IMG/VR virus record: IMGVR_UViG_3300026320_000008 | Coordinates: 1-51,938 of that record | Reading direction: 5' to 3' (one strand) | Origin: a virus | Length of the DNA stretch: 51,938 bases | Part shown: positions 35,514 through 42,822 of the stretch, in pieces | How positions within the stretch are numbered: position 1 is the first letter of the stretch | Layout of the letters: each line of letters starts with the position of its first letter | The notes under the pieces: generated by a model | Databases searched by the model: none | Told to the model about the DNA's origin: nothing | What the model saw: only the letters and a program-made list of their open reading frames with translations | Made by a program: the position numbers and the translations under genes

Positions 35514-36013
35514 TCTTTTGTTTCCTTCCATGGGATGAGATCTGGGAATCCAGATGCCATCTTTGTTTGCTTTGGATCTTCGTAGTCATCGATTTCAAAA
35601 TCGACTAAATCATGAATTTTAACACCGACCAACCTCATTGCTTTACCTGTCTGTTTTGAGATTGGAATAGTGAATGAACGTAATTCTACTTTGACTTCTA
35701 CATCGCTTCCGTTCCCTATCTTCGTGCCTGTGTAAACTGTGTTATCAGCATTGAGTACAGAGGGAGGAGCCATTGGCTGTTCCACTCCATCTCTTCCTTT
35801 AAATTTAATGGGACGAGAGATTGTAACCCAATACCCATCATCGTCTTTAGTGATGTGGTTCTGAATACCTTCCTTTTTCCAAGCTAATACTTTGGTGAGA
35901 GAGTCGTTATCCAGATTAAGATCTATAGTCCACTTAGCATATTTACCGGGGACAATAACATTGGCCCACTTCGATTTTCCTCTCAAGAACTCGATTTTAT
36001 TTGGATTCGACAT
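35510..36013 (-). CDS. putative single-stranded DNA-binding protein (167 aa)
   Basis: Order and composition resemble phage ssDNA-binding proteins: KSKWANVIVPGKYAKWTIDLNL at the start, a polar beta-barrel-like middle with KIGNGSDVEVKVE, and a charged tail (KETKE) that is shorter than the acidic tail of T7 gp2.5. AGGAAG three bases before the ATG 36013 sets the start. It lies near the polymerase gene as expected for a replication partner. Function inferred. Confidence 0.68.
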   Translation of the reverse strand: MSNPNKIEFLRGKSKWANVIVPGKYAKWTIDLNLDNDSLTKVLAWKKEGIQNHITKDDDGYWVTISRPIKFKGRDGVEQPMAPPSVLNADNTVYTGTKIGNGSDVEVKVELRSFTIPISKQTGKAMRLVGVKIHDLVDFEIDDYEDPKQTKMASGFPDLIPWKETKE

Positions 36014-36170
36014 CGACTTCCTGAACACCCAGAACAACTACTGAATTAACATTGTCCTCTGGATACATCACCTTCCACTGTTCAATAGCTTCGTCTTCTG
36101 CGAAATTCTCATCAGGTGCCTTAATCTTAAACTTCTTACTTGTAGTAAATCCAAGTTCAACTTCAAACAT
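35997..36170 (-). CDS. 57-aa hypothetical protein
   Basis: GAGGGA lies eight bases before the ATG 36170. Acidic, mixed helix/strand protein (DENFAEDEAIEQWKVMYPEDN). Overlaps the SSB start by 17 nt. It could be a regulator of the SSB or polymerase by position; unrecognised. Confidence 0.7.
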   Translation of the reverse strand: MFEVELGFTTSKKFKIKAPDENFAEDEAIEQWKVMYPEDNVNSVVVLGVQEVDVESK

Positions 36171-36300
36171 AATAATAATCCCTCGTCAATGGTGTACTTC
36201 GTATGATGGCAAACTCATCTGGTGTATCAAACATGATACAACCACATATTCCTTCGCGCTTAAAATCTCGCGCCATTTCTTTAATGACTAGTGGGTTCAT
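36163..36300 (-). CDS. 45-aa hypothetical protein
   Basis: ATG at 36300 with a distant GGAG; the frame ends in a TGA overlapping the next start region. Contains CGC and a mixed charged sequence (KEMARDFKREGICGCIMF). Close packing favours a real gene but the ribosome site is weak. ATG at 36276 is an alternative. Confidence 0.5.
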   Translation of the reverse strand: MNPLVIKEMARDFKREGICGCIMFDTPDEFAIIRSTPLTRDYYYV

Positions 36301-36478
36301 CTTTTACTGCAACTCCATCTGTAATGGTATAATTATAATTCTTATAAACGTATTCCTTGGGTTCAATCATGTATTCATATGTCCATGCTGCCCAAGAACA
36401 CCATCCTACAACTCCTACCATAAGTAGAGAGTCAAGTGCTAAAATCAATCCTATAATATCTTTAACCCATGTATCCAT
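36281..36478 (-). CDS. 65-aa single-pass membrane protein
   Basis: AGAGGTAAATTTGG precedes the ATG. A hydrophobic stretch (about 8-32, IIGLILALDSLLMVGVVGW) is followed by a Tyr-rich polar tail. Overlaps both neighbours by about 20 nt. Function unknown; a membrane microprotein of the early region. Confidence 0.68.
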   Translation of the reverse strand: MDTWVKDIIGLILALDSLLMVGVVGWCSWAAWTYEYMIEPKEYVYKNYNYTITDGVAVKDEPTSH

Positions 36479-36671
36479 CCAAATTTACCTCTTCTAAAAA
36501 TTCTGTTTCTGTGAAGGGTTCACTGACAATACATTCTTCAACATATCCTAATCCGCTTTCGTGAGATAAGTATAAAGTCCTATTAAACTCATCTACGTCT
36601 TCAACGGGAACTTTCAATTTCAAAGTTATATTGACATATGTTCGTTTAGACATGTGAAGGATATCAGCCAT
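36462..36671 (-). CDS. 69-aa hypothetical protein
   Basis: The ATG 36671 overlaps the polymerase stop (TAATG) with GGAAGG about nine bases upstream. Acidic protein with a beta-like N-terminus (TYVNITLKLKVPV). It may be a polymerase-associated microprotein from its coupling; unrecognised. Confidence 0.68.
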   Translation of the reverse strand: MADILHMSKRTYVNITLKLKVPVEDVDEFNRTLYLSHESGLGYVEECIVSEPFTETEFLEEVNLDGYMG

Positions 36672-38644
36672 TAGTGCGTTACCTTCCAGTTCGTACCGAT
36701 GGTCCACGTCTTGGGATCATCGTGGTTCTTTCCGTAGGTGCCCTTCAATGGACACGCTAAGTTCAATTCTACTCCTACATTTTCTAATGCTTTACATTGC
36801 ACCTCCGCTATTTCTCGAGCATACCATATGTCTCGAGTATCCACTTCTGTCTGCCACTCATCATGGACTAGATTAACTAAACGCCATCCTTCGTAACCGT
36901 TGGCATTTAGGTAATCCATCCACTTGAGAGTGGCCATCTTCATTATCACAGCTTCTCCGTTTTGGAGATAGCCAGACATTGCAAGATGTTTTCTCTCGGA
37001 GAGAGAGTCTCCAGGTATTCGAACACGCCTACCGTCCAACCCTGTGAAGTAGCCTGCTTTTGCATCTTTAAGAGCTGTTTCTTCTTTAAGATGTAGCCAC
37101 CCTTGGTATTTAGACAGTAAACGATTAAGTGCCTCTTCGGTCTGTGATACTGAACATTCAAGAATCGAAGCCAGTTTCGCAATCCCCGCTCCGAGAACGA
37201 GCGCATATACAAAGCGTTTCGCAGCATCTCGGGTCTTACAGCTAGAACCAAGTACTCTTTTGTTGAGAGAATGTGTATCGGTTTCATCTTCCTTACGTCC
37301 TTCAACAAGAGACTTGGTGAACTCCGGATCCTTGATGTAGTGAGCAAGTATACGCATTTGTATACCATCTGCGTCCACACCAATCAAGAGTTTCTTTCGA
37401 GGAGCGATGAATAAGCCGCGCATATCTGCGCCTAAATATTTCTCCTTACCATTCAGATCATGGCTATTTGCAATGTTAGCCATGTTGGGTTTCTGATGGG
37501 ACATACGGTGAGTCCAAGTTCCAATGCTGAGAAACTTTCCACGGATCCGATCATCATAATCGTCGACGAGATCAAGCCACTCGGTAAGTGTACGTCGCCT
37601 GGACTCAACCGTAATCCTCCTTGCCAGTGTCTTTGCACTTTTTGGCGCTTGAGGAGGAAGAGTATTTAAATTAGTATCATTTATCTTCCAACCGTAAATA
37701 GATAGATGTGCTAAACGTTGTTCCCAATCGACAAGAGGGTCTCGATCTCTTCTTTTGGAGGCTTGCGCCACGTCAATATGAGTTTTAGTTCTGTCGGTAG
37801 GCTGCCACGCTGCAAGCCGTAGTACATCGATTCGTTGTTTATGTGAGTCCGGATTAAAAACTGTCCAAGCACATCTGCAAAAAGGACCTCCGTTGAACTC
37901 ACTGAGATCTCCATTCTCACACCATCTGAAGTCCTTACGGTGAAGTGTTCCATGTTTGGTGTACTCCGGTGTTATTTCTCGGATGAGTTGGAGTCTCGGC
38001 GGAAACTCTTCTTTAAGTTTATGATCGAGGTCATTAAGCGTATTAAGGACCCGGTCCAGAAGAACACGAGATCGAACACTATCGAAACCAAACCCAGTGT
38101 GACCAAGGCACCGACAAACATTAGCCATTCGTTGCTCAGTGCTAAGAGCGCGCCGCCAGTGTTTATTAGAGCCAGGGAGGAAACCTTTCCCATATACAAT
38201 AAGAATGCGCTCACAGATATCCACATCTCGTTCACAGTACTCCTCCATCTCCTGAGAATATTTACTAAAGTCTGCGAAGTCTATCTTCGGAAGACCGAAT
38301 TCTTCTCCGTAACTTTCAATCGAATGAGACTCTCTGGAGAAATCTATTAGCTGAGATATGATAAGAGTATCAATACATTTCTCCAGAGGAATTTCAAAAC
38401 CGAGGAGGGAAGAGAGAACAGGATTATCGTAACCGATACAATTATGGCCAATCCATAACCGAACACCTGCTGCAAATCGGAGAAAGCGTTCTTTCTCTTG
38501 TTCATCATCTGAGACCTTTCTGAAGATTTGTAAGGAGTCGTAGGATCCCTTTACATCGGACGATGACAACACCTTACAAACAATAAGCCAGATCTTTGTG
38601 GGGTTCTCCAACCCATTAGTTTCAATATCAAAGACAACCTTCAA
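36671..38644 (-). CDS. DNA polymerase, family A, T7-like (657 aa)
   Basis: Exonuclease motifs: FDIETN (Asp6, Glu8), GHNCIGYDNP (Asp73) and YCERDVDI (Asp140). Polymerase motif A IGVDADGIQMRIL (Asp424), motif B RDAAKRFVYALVLGAG (Arg472, Lys476, Tyr480) and motif C LVHDEW (His594, Asp595, Glu596). Gln429 stands where T7 has Glu480. Tyr480 matches T7 Tyr526, a residue linked to virulent phages. TTG start overlaps the upstream stop (TTGA). It is slightly shorter than T7 gp5 and replicates the phage genome. Confidence 0.95.
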   Translation of the reverse strand: MKVVFDIETNGLENPTKIWLIVCKVLSSSDVKGSYDSLQIFRKVSDDEQEKERFLRFAAGVRLWIGHNCIGYDNPVLSSLLGFEIPLEKCIDTLIISQLIDFSRESHSIESYGEEFGLPKIDFADFSKYSQEMEEYCERDVDICERILIVYGKGFLPGSNKHWRRALSTEQRMANVCRCLGHTGFGFDSVRSRVLLDRVLNTLNDLDHKLKEEFPPRLQLIREITPEYTKHGTLHRKDFRWCENGDLSEFNGGPFCRCAWTVFNPDSHKQRIDVLRLAAWQPTDRTKTHIDVAQASKRRDRDPLVDWEQRLAHLSIYGWKINDTNLNTLPPQAPKSAKTLARRITVESRRRTLTEWLDLVDDYDDRIRGKFLSIGTWTHRMSHQKPNMANIANSHDLNGKEKYLGADMRGLFIAPRKKLLIGVDADGIQMRILAHYIKDPEFTKSLVEGRKEDETDTHSLNKRVLGSSCKTRDAAKRFVYALVLGAGIAKLASILECSVSQTEEALNRLLSKYQGWLHLKEETALKDAKAGYFTGLDGRRVRIPGDSLSERKHLAMSGYLQNGEAVIMKMATLKWMDYLNANGYEGWRLVNLVHDEWQTEVDTRDIWYAREIAEVQCKALENVGVELNLACPLKGTYGKNHDDPKTWTIGTNWKVTH

Positions 38645-39543
38645 GCAGTCACGATCATAGGAAATCCTTGTCCTCTTAAAACATCACTTATATATTTCAG
38701 ACCATCTGTCTGTGTCTTCTCTTCAGTAGTAAAGAAATCATTTCCTTGTACAGAGGGTATAACATACATGTTTTTCTCTGTCAAGCCTTTTCTTTCGAGG
38801 TTTCCCACCATTCCTAAACCATGCCCCAACGCAGAATTTATGGAATGATAACCTTCTTCAGCGAAGATGAACCTTCTGAACATCGCTGGATGTCCTATAC
38901 CAAAAGCAATACGATGTATGTCTACAGGTTGATTACTATTCTTCACCTGTATCCAACTGCATGTATTGATATTGTCACCATAGTGACTTTTTGAAAAGAC
39001 AATAACATCACAAGCATATCCTGCTGCTTCTGCTTGTTCTACTACTGCGGCCACCGCAGCAGCCCTATTGATAAATTCATCAAAACTGTGATTAGCAGAA
39101 GCACATATATCACTGAGGAAGGTAACGATAGGTCTTCGAGAGGCCTTCGTTGTGTCTGGACCGCGCATATTAAGAGGATTACCTGCAACAGCGCGAGCGA
39201 CATTTGGGTAAGATCCCACCACATCGTGCTTCACTTTCTTCAGCTGAATGGGATTGTTTGCTCTGATCTTGTCTACCAATCGAGATGCTTGGGTAACTCC
39301 CTCCGGCCATCCCTCTCGTGCGAGTTTGATGGCTTCCTTCATGGAACTAGTTCCATAGAAATTACTGGACTCTACCCATGCTGAATTACACCATGCTTTA
39401 TTGACATCCCAGGTTTCTATTTCTTTCGCCATCGCTTCTGGGGAAGACCAGTATGAAGTAAATACTCTTTTTGCACTACTAGTTTCATGCTGTGGGAGAA
39501 CGTATTGAAGTTCTCCCGCATTCCCTTGTGTAAGTCTCTCCAA
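38641..39543 (-). CDS. DUF7192-like protein, MoxR partner candidate (300 aa)
   Basis: Contains MKEAIKLAREGWPEG (about 67-82), a motif I associate with a phage domain of unknown function (DUF7192) often found near a MoxR-type ATPase. Later ASRRPIVTFLSDICASANHS and YACDVIVFSKS fit a von Willebrand A-like beta/alpha fold. TTG at 39543 has AAGAGG seven bases upstream. With the ATPase upstream it could form a chaperone-like remodelling pair as in MoxR/VWA or CobS/CobT systems. Confidence 0.68.
   Translation of the reverse strand: MERLTQGNAGELQYVLPQHETSSAKRVFTSYWSSPEAMAKEIETWDVNKAWCNSAWVESSNFYGTSSMKEAIKLAREGWPEGVTQASRLVDKIRANNPIQLKKVKHDVVGSYPNVARAVAGNPLNMRGPDTTKASRRPIVTFLSDICASANHSFDEFINRAAAVAAVVEQAEAAGYACDVIVFSKSHYGDNINTCSWIQVKNSNQPVDIHRIAFGIGHPAMFRRFIFAEEGYHSINSALGHGLGMVGNLERKGLTEKNMYVIPSVQGNDFFTTEEKTQTDGLKYISDVLRGQGFPMIVTA
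38756..38784 (-). promoter_or_regulatory. internal sigma-70-like promoter upstream of the polymerase gene
   Basis: On the minus strand TTGACA, a 17-nt spacer and TATACC, inside the coding sequence of the MoxR-partner gene. The start of transcription would be about 100 nt upstream of the polymerase start. The -35 is perfect, the -10 is 4/6. Confidence 0.5.
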
Positions 39544-39640
39544 TTTTCAACCTCTTAACAATACGTTTGAGTTGTCCATAAGTGGAACCTCTTTTAATTT
39601 GAAGAATACCTTTGTTGTTATGATGACGCCTAGTTTTCAC
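39485..39640 (-). CDS. 51-aa basic protein (GTG start)
   Basis: An AAGGAGGTGAT ribosome site leads to GTG at 39640, which overlaps the upstream stop (GTGA). The product is strongly basic (KTRRHHNNKG, QIKRG, RIVKRLK) and probably binds nucleic acid. The last third overlaps the next gene by 59 nt. Unknown function. Confidence 0.68.
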   Translation of the reverse strand: MKTRRHHNNKGILQIKRGSTYGQLKRIVKRLKIGETYTRECGRTSIRSPTA

Positions 39641-39816
39641 TCTCCATCACCTCCTTCAGGGACCATTCCAAAGAACAGAGCTTGAGCGACTCTAATCGCT
39701 GTAGGTCTGTCTTTAATATGAAGAACTTCTTTGGTTAAGGTAAGAATGAATGTGTCCATGGTTACTTGGTTTCGTATGAACTCATCACACACTCTTTTTA
39801 TTTCTTCCTGACTCAT
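39637..39816 (-). CDS. 59-aa hypothetical protein
   Basis: GGAGG lies seven bases before the ATG 39816. A helical, mixed-charge protein (MSQEEIKRVCDEFIRNQ) ending in Gly/Asp/Glu. The start overlaps the upstream membrane protein by 32 nt. Unrecognised; part of a chain of small coupled genes between the ATPase and its partner. Confidence 0.68.
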   Translation of the reverse strand: MSQEEIKRVCDEFIRNQVTMDTFILTLTKEVLHIKDRPTAIRVAQALFFGMVPEGGDGE

Positions 39817-39916
39817 AGATCTGCCTCCATCTGTGGTCCAAGTAGAATGATCCCACCTTATCGACAAAGTATCCGAGTCCCCAAAGAAAGACACCTAAAT
39901 AAGCGAGAGTAATCAT
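39785..39916 (-). CDS. 43-aa membrane microprotein
   Basis: ATG overlaps the ATPase stop (ATGA); AGGAGAG lies upstream inside the ATPase gene. MITLAYLGVFLWGLGYFVD is a transmembrane helix, followed by a basic tail. Function unknown; tight coupling to the MoxR-type ATPase suggests linked expression. Confidence 0.7.
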   Translation of the reverse strand: MITLAYLGVFLWGLGYFVDKVGSFYLDHRWRQIYESGRNKKSV

Positions 39917-40812
39917 TGCTGTGCTCTCCTCTTGATACGTTCTTTCAAATCAGAATCAATACCTTTCCAAATGATCCTGCTCTCCACAACATCCTGTTTC
40001 CAGCCTGCTGACAGGAGCTTGGCTCCGTGAATGGATGCTCTGGGGGAGATGACGATACGAGCTTTCTCTTTGTCTGCTGCCCATCGTAGCTTCTGTACTC
40101 TACTCACCCACTTCTGGTTACCTGCAAGAATTAGTTCCATCTTCTCATCATAGTCGAAGTTGAAGAAGCAGAAGCGGTCTAACGTGGAGGCATCCAACTG
40201 ATTAGCACCCACATACATGCGATCAGCACCAGTGCCAAAAGTGTTAGCTGCAATAAGAATGCGGAAGCTACTGTGACGGCGGAGAGGATTACCGCTATCA
40301 GGAAACACAGCATAACCGTTAGCAAGACCTGTGTTAATCCACTTAAGAGCACTAGCTTCAGAGGTATCCACTTCATCGATGAAGATGAGTCCTCCCTTTT
40401 CGAAGGCTTCTCTGAAGGGGGTGGTTTGGTATCTTCCGTGTGCATCAACAAACCCCGTGAGTTCGTGAGTTCCAGTGACACCGTTCTGCAGGTAGAATGT
40501 CAGGTTTAGAGCCTTAGCAATCTGCTCACAACATGTGCTCTTACCTGATCCTGCAGGACCGATGAGCGCTGCTGGTATAGTCAAATTAACTGTTTCAAGT
40601 ATTTCTTTAAACAGATAATGTCGTGGTTCATTCGGTAGAGGTTTTGTCTCTTTCTCCGTTACAAGAGTAATCTCCTTATTGCAATTGAAATCTAATATCT
40701 CTGTCTGAACTATATCCTTGACTTGCTTCTCAGTCAAGAAGTTCTTCAGAGCTTCTCTCATTGCTTGTACTGCTGTCTCTGCAATGAGATTATTCGATGC
40801 TTCTGCTTGCAT
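39913..40812 (-). CDS. MoxR/CobS-type AAA+ ATPase (299 aa)
   Basis: Walker A GPAGSGKST (85-93), Walker B LIFIDEVD with Asp146/Glu147, sensor-1-like IAANTFGTG and an arginine-finger-like LDRFCFF. The pattern, with TGTHELTGF after Walker A, fits MoxR/CobS AAA+ ATPases that remodel or load cofactors into partner proteins. AGAAGGATAAT precedes the ATG. A DUF7192/VWA-like gene follows after three microproteins, so the pair probably works together. The target in the phage cycle is unknown. Confidence 0.85.
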   Translation of the reverse strand: MQAEASNNLIAETAVQAMREALKNFLTEKQVKDIVQTEILDFNCNKEITLVTEKETKPLPNEPRHYLFKEILETVNLTIPAALIGPAGSGKSTCCEQIAKALNLTFYLQNGVTGTHELTGFVDAHGRYQTTPFREAFEKGGLIFIDEVDTSEASALKWINTGLANGYAVFPDSGNPLRRHSSFRILIAANTFGTGADRMYVGANQLDASTLDRFCFFNFDYDEKMELILAGNQKWVSRVQKLRWAADKEKARIVISPRASIHGAKLLSAGWKQDVVESRIIWKGIDSDLKERIKRRAQQ

Positions 40813-40827
40813 ATTATCCTTCTATGA

Positions 40828-40916
40828 TATTAAACCTGAAACTTCTTAAAAACCCCCCCTCCCCCCATTCGGGAGGAGGGAGAGTTCTAAGAGCCTTCGG
40901 TGGTATTAAACCTGAA
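40828..40916 (-). repeat. duplicated 24-bp block on both sides of a terminator
   Basis: On the minus strand TTCAGGTTTAATA followed by a C/T-variant and GAAGG occurs just upstream (13-bp core at 40904-40916) and just downstream (40828-40840) of the terminator. About 21 of 24 bases agree. The downstream copy ends at the ribosome site of the ATPase gene. Such flanking duplication suggests a regulatory switch or a relic of duplication. Confidence 0.6.
40848..40884 (-). terminator. rho-independent terminator (leftward) before the MoxR gene
   Basis: On the minus strand a C/T-rich arm pairs with a G-rich arm across a GAAT tetraloop, 14 pairs with G-U wobbles, followed by TTTTT. It closes the transcript of the small genes upstream and lies only about 35 nt before the ATPase start, so attenuation of the ATPase is possible. 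Confidence 0.85.
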
Positions 40917-40964
40917 CCCGTCGGAGCTAGAACCCCCAAAACTAGTCTTGCGACCAATGAATTA

Positions 40965-40993
40965 CTTAAATCATACTTTTAAGAATTTGTCAA
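40965..40993 (-). promoter_or_regulatory. possible sigma-70-like promoter of a short terminated transcript
   Basis: TTGACA (minus strand, 40988-40993) with TTTAAG 17 nt downstream; a better TATGAT is present but only 12 nt away. A transcript from here to the terminator at 40848 would be about 110 nt and carry no gene. Weak -10, so tentative. Confidence 0.4.
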
Positions 40994-41146
40994 GTACTTT
41001 TTTCTTAAATCTGAAAATAAATTCATTTCTAGTGGTAAAGTTGTAGCGTATCTCACAGGTTCTTTCTGTTTCTCTGGAATGTTTCTGTGTAAAGTTCTCA
41101 TTAACATCCAGTCTTCATATGTGATTGGTCCAATTACATTGCTCAA
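40979..41146 (-). CDS. 55-aa hypothetical protein (TTG start)
   Basis: TTG overlaps the upstream stop (TTGA) with AGGAAAG five bases upstream. Product charged, mostly helical (ITYEDWMLMRTLHRNIPEKQK) with no membrane segment. The last gene before a non-coding gap that holds a terminator and repeats. Unrecognised. Confidence 0.65.
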   Translation of the reverse strand: MSNVIGPITYEDWMLMRTLHRNIPEKQKEPVRYATTLPLEMNLFSDLRKKYLTNS

Positions 41147-41463
41147 AACTTTCCTGCGTCTTTAACTTCAACGCACTCCCAATCTTTACAGAAGTCTTTA
41201 GGTGCGACCCATCTTATGACTTCATTGGACATATAGTTTTCAACGAATCGAAGTAGTCGAGATCCGGGAGTCTCTCGATCGACAACATGAATTTCAACGA
41301 GATCGGAAGCAGAGATACCTCTCTTTGCGCGTTGTTCAGCATTGAACCGCGCTAAGAAGAATGCTTCCTGACCGAGACGGGACAACCAATCTTCTACTTC
41401 TTTATCTTTGCCGTATCCTTTATTCAAAGAAACAACTTTATTATCAGACTCCGTTATGTTCAT
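41143..41463 (-). CDS. hypothetical protein (106 aa)
   Basis: ATG at 41463 with GGAAGGA about eight bases upstream; an earlier start at 41541 would overlap the previous gene by 98 nt. Arg/Glu-rich helical protein (DWLSRLGQEAFFLARFNAEQR). Overlap with the upstream gene is 20 nt. No named domain. Confidence 0.68.
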   Translation of the reverse strand: MNITESDNKVVSLNKGYGKDKEVEDWLSRLGQEAFFLARFNAEQRAKRGISASDLVEIHVVDRETPGSRLLRFVENYMSNEVIRWVAPKDFCKDWECVEVKDAGKF

Positions 41464-41842
41464 TAAGTAAATCCTTCCATATCTTCGTAGGACCGTCATT
41501 GGTGAATCCTTTTCGAAATGGTAGTATCGGAGGACCCCCATTACGGACGCAATCGTTGACCCACGTTAGCCAGCGTGGATCCTGAAAATCAAGCTGCCTG
41601 GGATCGACCTTCTTGGTCGATTGTTGATCGACGCTCTTCTGCACAAGTTTCGTTGTACTCTTTGAGTGATCGAAGTGCTGCTTCTTTTTTAAGGGAGATT
41701 TCTTCGAGAGCGGCGCGCACTCGCGGATCTTGTGAATCCCCGTATTCTTCAAACATTTGGTCTGCGAGACCGCATGCGAAGGCAGCGTATTGATTAAGAG
41801 TGTACTGCAAATCAAGAGCAACAGCGTGCCGAGCTTCTTCAT
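41444..41842 (-). CDS. exported protein with Sec signal peptide (132 aa)
   Basis: Begins MKKLGTLLLLICSTLLINT then PSHA, a textbook signal peptide with likely cleavage after SHA (residue 24). The mature part is Lys-rich with two Cys. ATG at 41842 overlaps the upstream stop (ATGA) and AAGGG lies about nine bases before it. The middle 254 nt also look coding in another frame (next entry). It could act in the envelope of the host, for example in exclusion or lysis; unproven. Confidence 0.65.
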   Translation of the reverse strand: MKKLGTLLLLICSTLLINTLPSHAVSQTKCLKNTGIHKIRECAPLSKKSPLKKKQHFDHSKSTTKLVQKSVDQQSTKKVDPRQLDFQDPRWLTWVNDCVRNGGPPILPFRKGFTNDGPTKIWKDLLNEHNGV

Positions 41843-41978
41843 CGCTTGTTCCCTTTTCTCTTGGCTTCACGTCGCTTATGGAGATTGATCCCTGCTCTAA
41901 AGCAGACAAGGGTAGCCCAGTGGATATCGTCTGCTTCTTCATCAAATTCATTTTTTCTAAGATGCTCTTCAATTTCAT
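41589..41978 (-). CDS. alternative-frame ORF within the signal-peptide gene
   Basis: A second open frame covers 41978-41589. Its part from 41842 to 41589 uses GAA, GCT, CTT and CGA codons like proven genes here and gives a sensible helical sequence (LADQMFEEYGDSQDPRVRAAL). No good ribosome site is visible for a start near 41842, and the upstream part overlaps a better gene. Confidence 0.3.
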   Translation of the reverse strand: MKLKSILEKMNLMKKQTISTGLPLSALEQGSISISDVKPREKGTSDEEARHAVALDLQYTLNQYAAFACGLADQMFEEYGDSQDPRVRAALEEISLKKEAALRSLKEYNETCAEERRSTIDQEGRSQAA

Positions 41979-42024
41979 GTAGTTGATCCTTTATTTTGAA
42001 TATCTTTTGAATTACTCTAATCAT
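41839..42024 (-). CDS. 61-aa basic helical protein
   Basis: ATG 42024 abuts the glycosylase stop. Charged helix (IFKIKDQLHEIEEHLRKNEF) with an Arg/Lys-rich C-terminus (KRREAKRKGNKR). It is coupled by ATGA to the signal-peptide gene. Nucleic-acid or membrane association possible; unrecognised. Confidence 0.7.
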   Translation of the reverse strand: MIRVIQKIFKIKDQLHEIEEHLRKNEFDEEADDIHWATLVCFRAGINLHKRREAKRKGNKR

Positions 42025-42672
42025 TTAGATTTCCCAGTCAATAGGTTCCTTTCCATGAACATTTACTAATAAGGCGTTGGCGCGAGAGAAAGGACGCGTC
42101 TTAAAGAACCCTCCACTACTAAGTGGCGACGGATGTGAAGTTTCAATGAGCGAATTATGTTCATTATCCACGTGGATTACGAGTTCTCTTGGTATTCTTC
42201 CACTTAGAATGAAAACGACGTCTCCTTTCGCGCTTAGTTTCTCTACGATTTCTGTGCTTAGAGTCCTCCACTCTGGCCAATTGTGAGAGCCAGAAGATGA
42301 AGTGAAGCAAGATGGTATCGCGTTCCATAAGAGTACTCCCTCTGATGTCCACTGCGTCAAGTCCGTTTTCTTCGGCATGGTATAGTGAAGATCATCCATG
42401 TACTCTTTGAAGATATTGGTGAGCGTTGGTGGAGTTTTAAGTACGTGATTGGGAACCGCACACGCGACGCCCGTGCAGTACTTTTTATCCGGATATGGAT
42501 CCTGAAAGATCCAAGCGACCTTGACTTCGTCGAAAGGTGTTTCGTCCAACGCAGCAAACAGAAGTTCTCTTTTGGGATTGTATGATTTTTTAAGAACATC
42601 ATAGCTATTTAACCTGCGTTGAACAGTATCCCAGTCAGGGGACCTCCAAAAGTCAAGATCATCCCAAGTCAT
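42025..42672 (-). CDS. uracil-DNA glycosylase, family 1-like (215 aa)
   Basis: Motifs of UNG-type glycosylases in order: FQDPYPDKK (57-63, catalytic Asp58), LLWNAIPS (114-121) and HPSPLS (180-185). It removes uracil from DNA. The usual His after QDPY is Pro here. Its start overlaps the preceding stop (TAATG), within the replication cluster. It may protect phage DNA or process dUMP-containing DNA; a phage carrying one is uncommon. Confidence 0.85.
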   Translation of the reverse strand: MTWDDLDFWRSPDWDTVQRRLNSYDVLKKSYNPKRELLFAALDETPFDEVKVAWIFQDPYPDKKYCTGVACAVPNHVLKTPPTLTNIFKEYMDDLHYTMPKKTDLTQWTSEGVLLWNAIPSCFTSSSGSHNWPEWRTLSTEIVEKLSAKGDVVFILSGRIPRELVIHVDNEHNSLIETSHPSPLSSGGFFKTRPFSRANALLVNVHGKEPIDWEI

Positions 42673-42812
42673 TACTTTACCTCCAGGCCTTCGGCCTCCG
42701 CTTCTTTTACTACATCTTCACCTGACTCCTGGTTGAAAGAAATGTTATATGGCGCTAGCCATCCTTTCTTAACAAACCACTCGTCTCCTTTCGTGCTCAG
42801 GGAGGTTATCAT
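42672..42812 (-). CDS. 46-aa acidic protein
   Basis: AGGGA lies seven bases before ATG 42812; the stop overlaps the glycosylase start. The C-terminal half is acidic (EDVVKEAEAEGLEVK). Function unknown. Between primase-helicase and glycosylase, it may modulate either. Confidence 0.68.
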   Translation of the reverse strand: MITSLSTKGDEWFVKKGWLAPYNISFNQESGEDVVKEAEAEGLEVK

Positions 42813-42822
42813 TAGCCGATCC

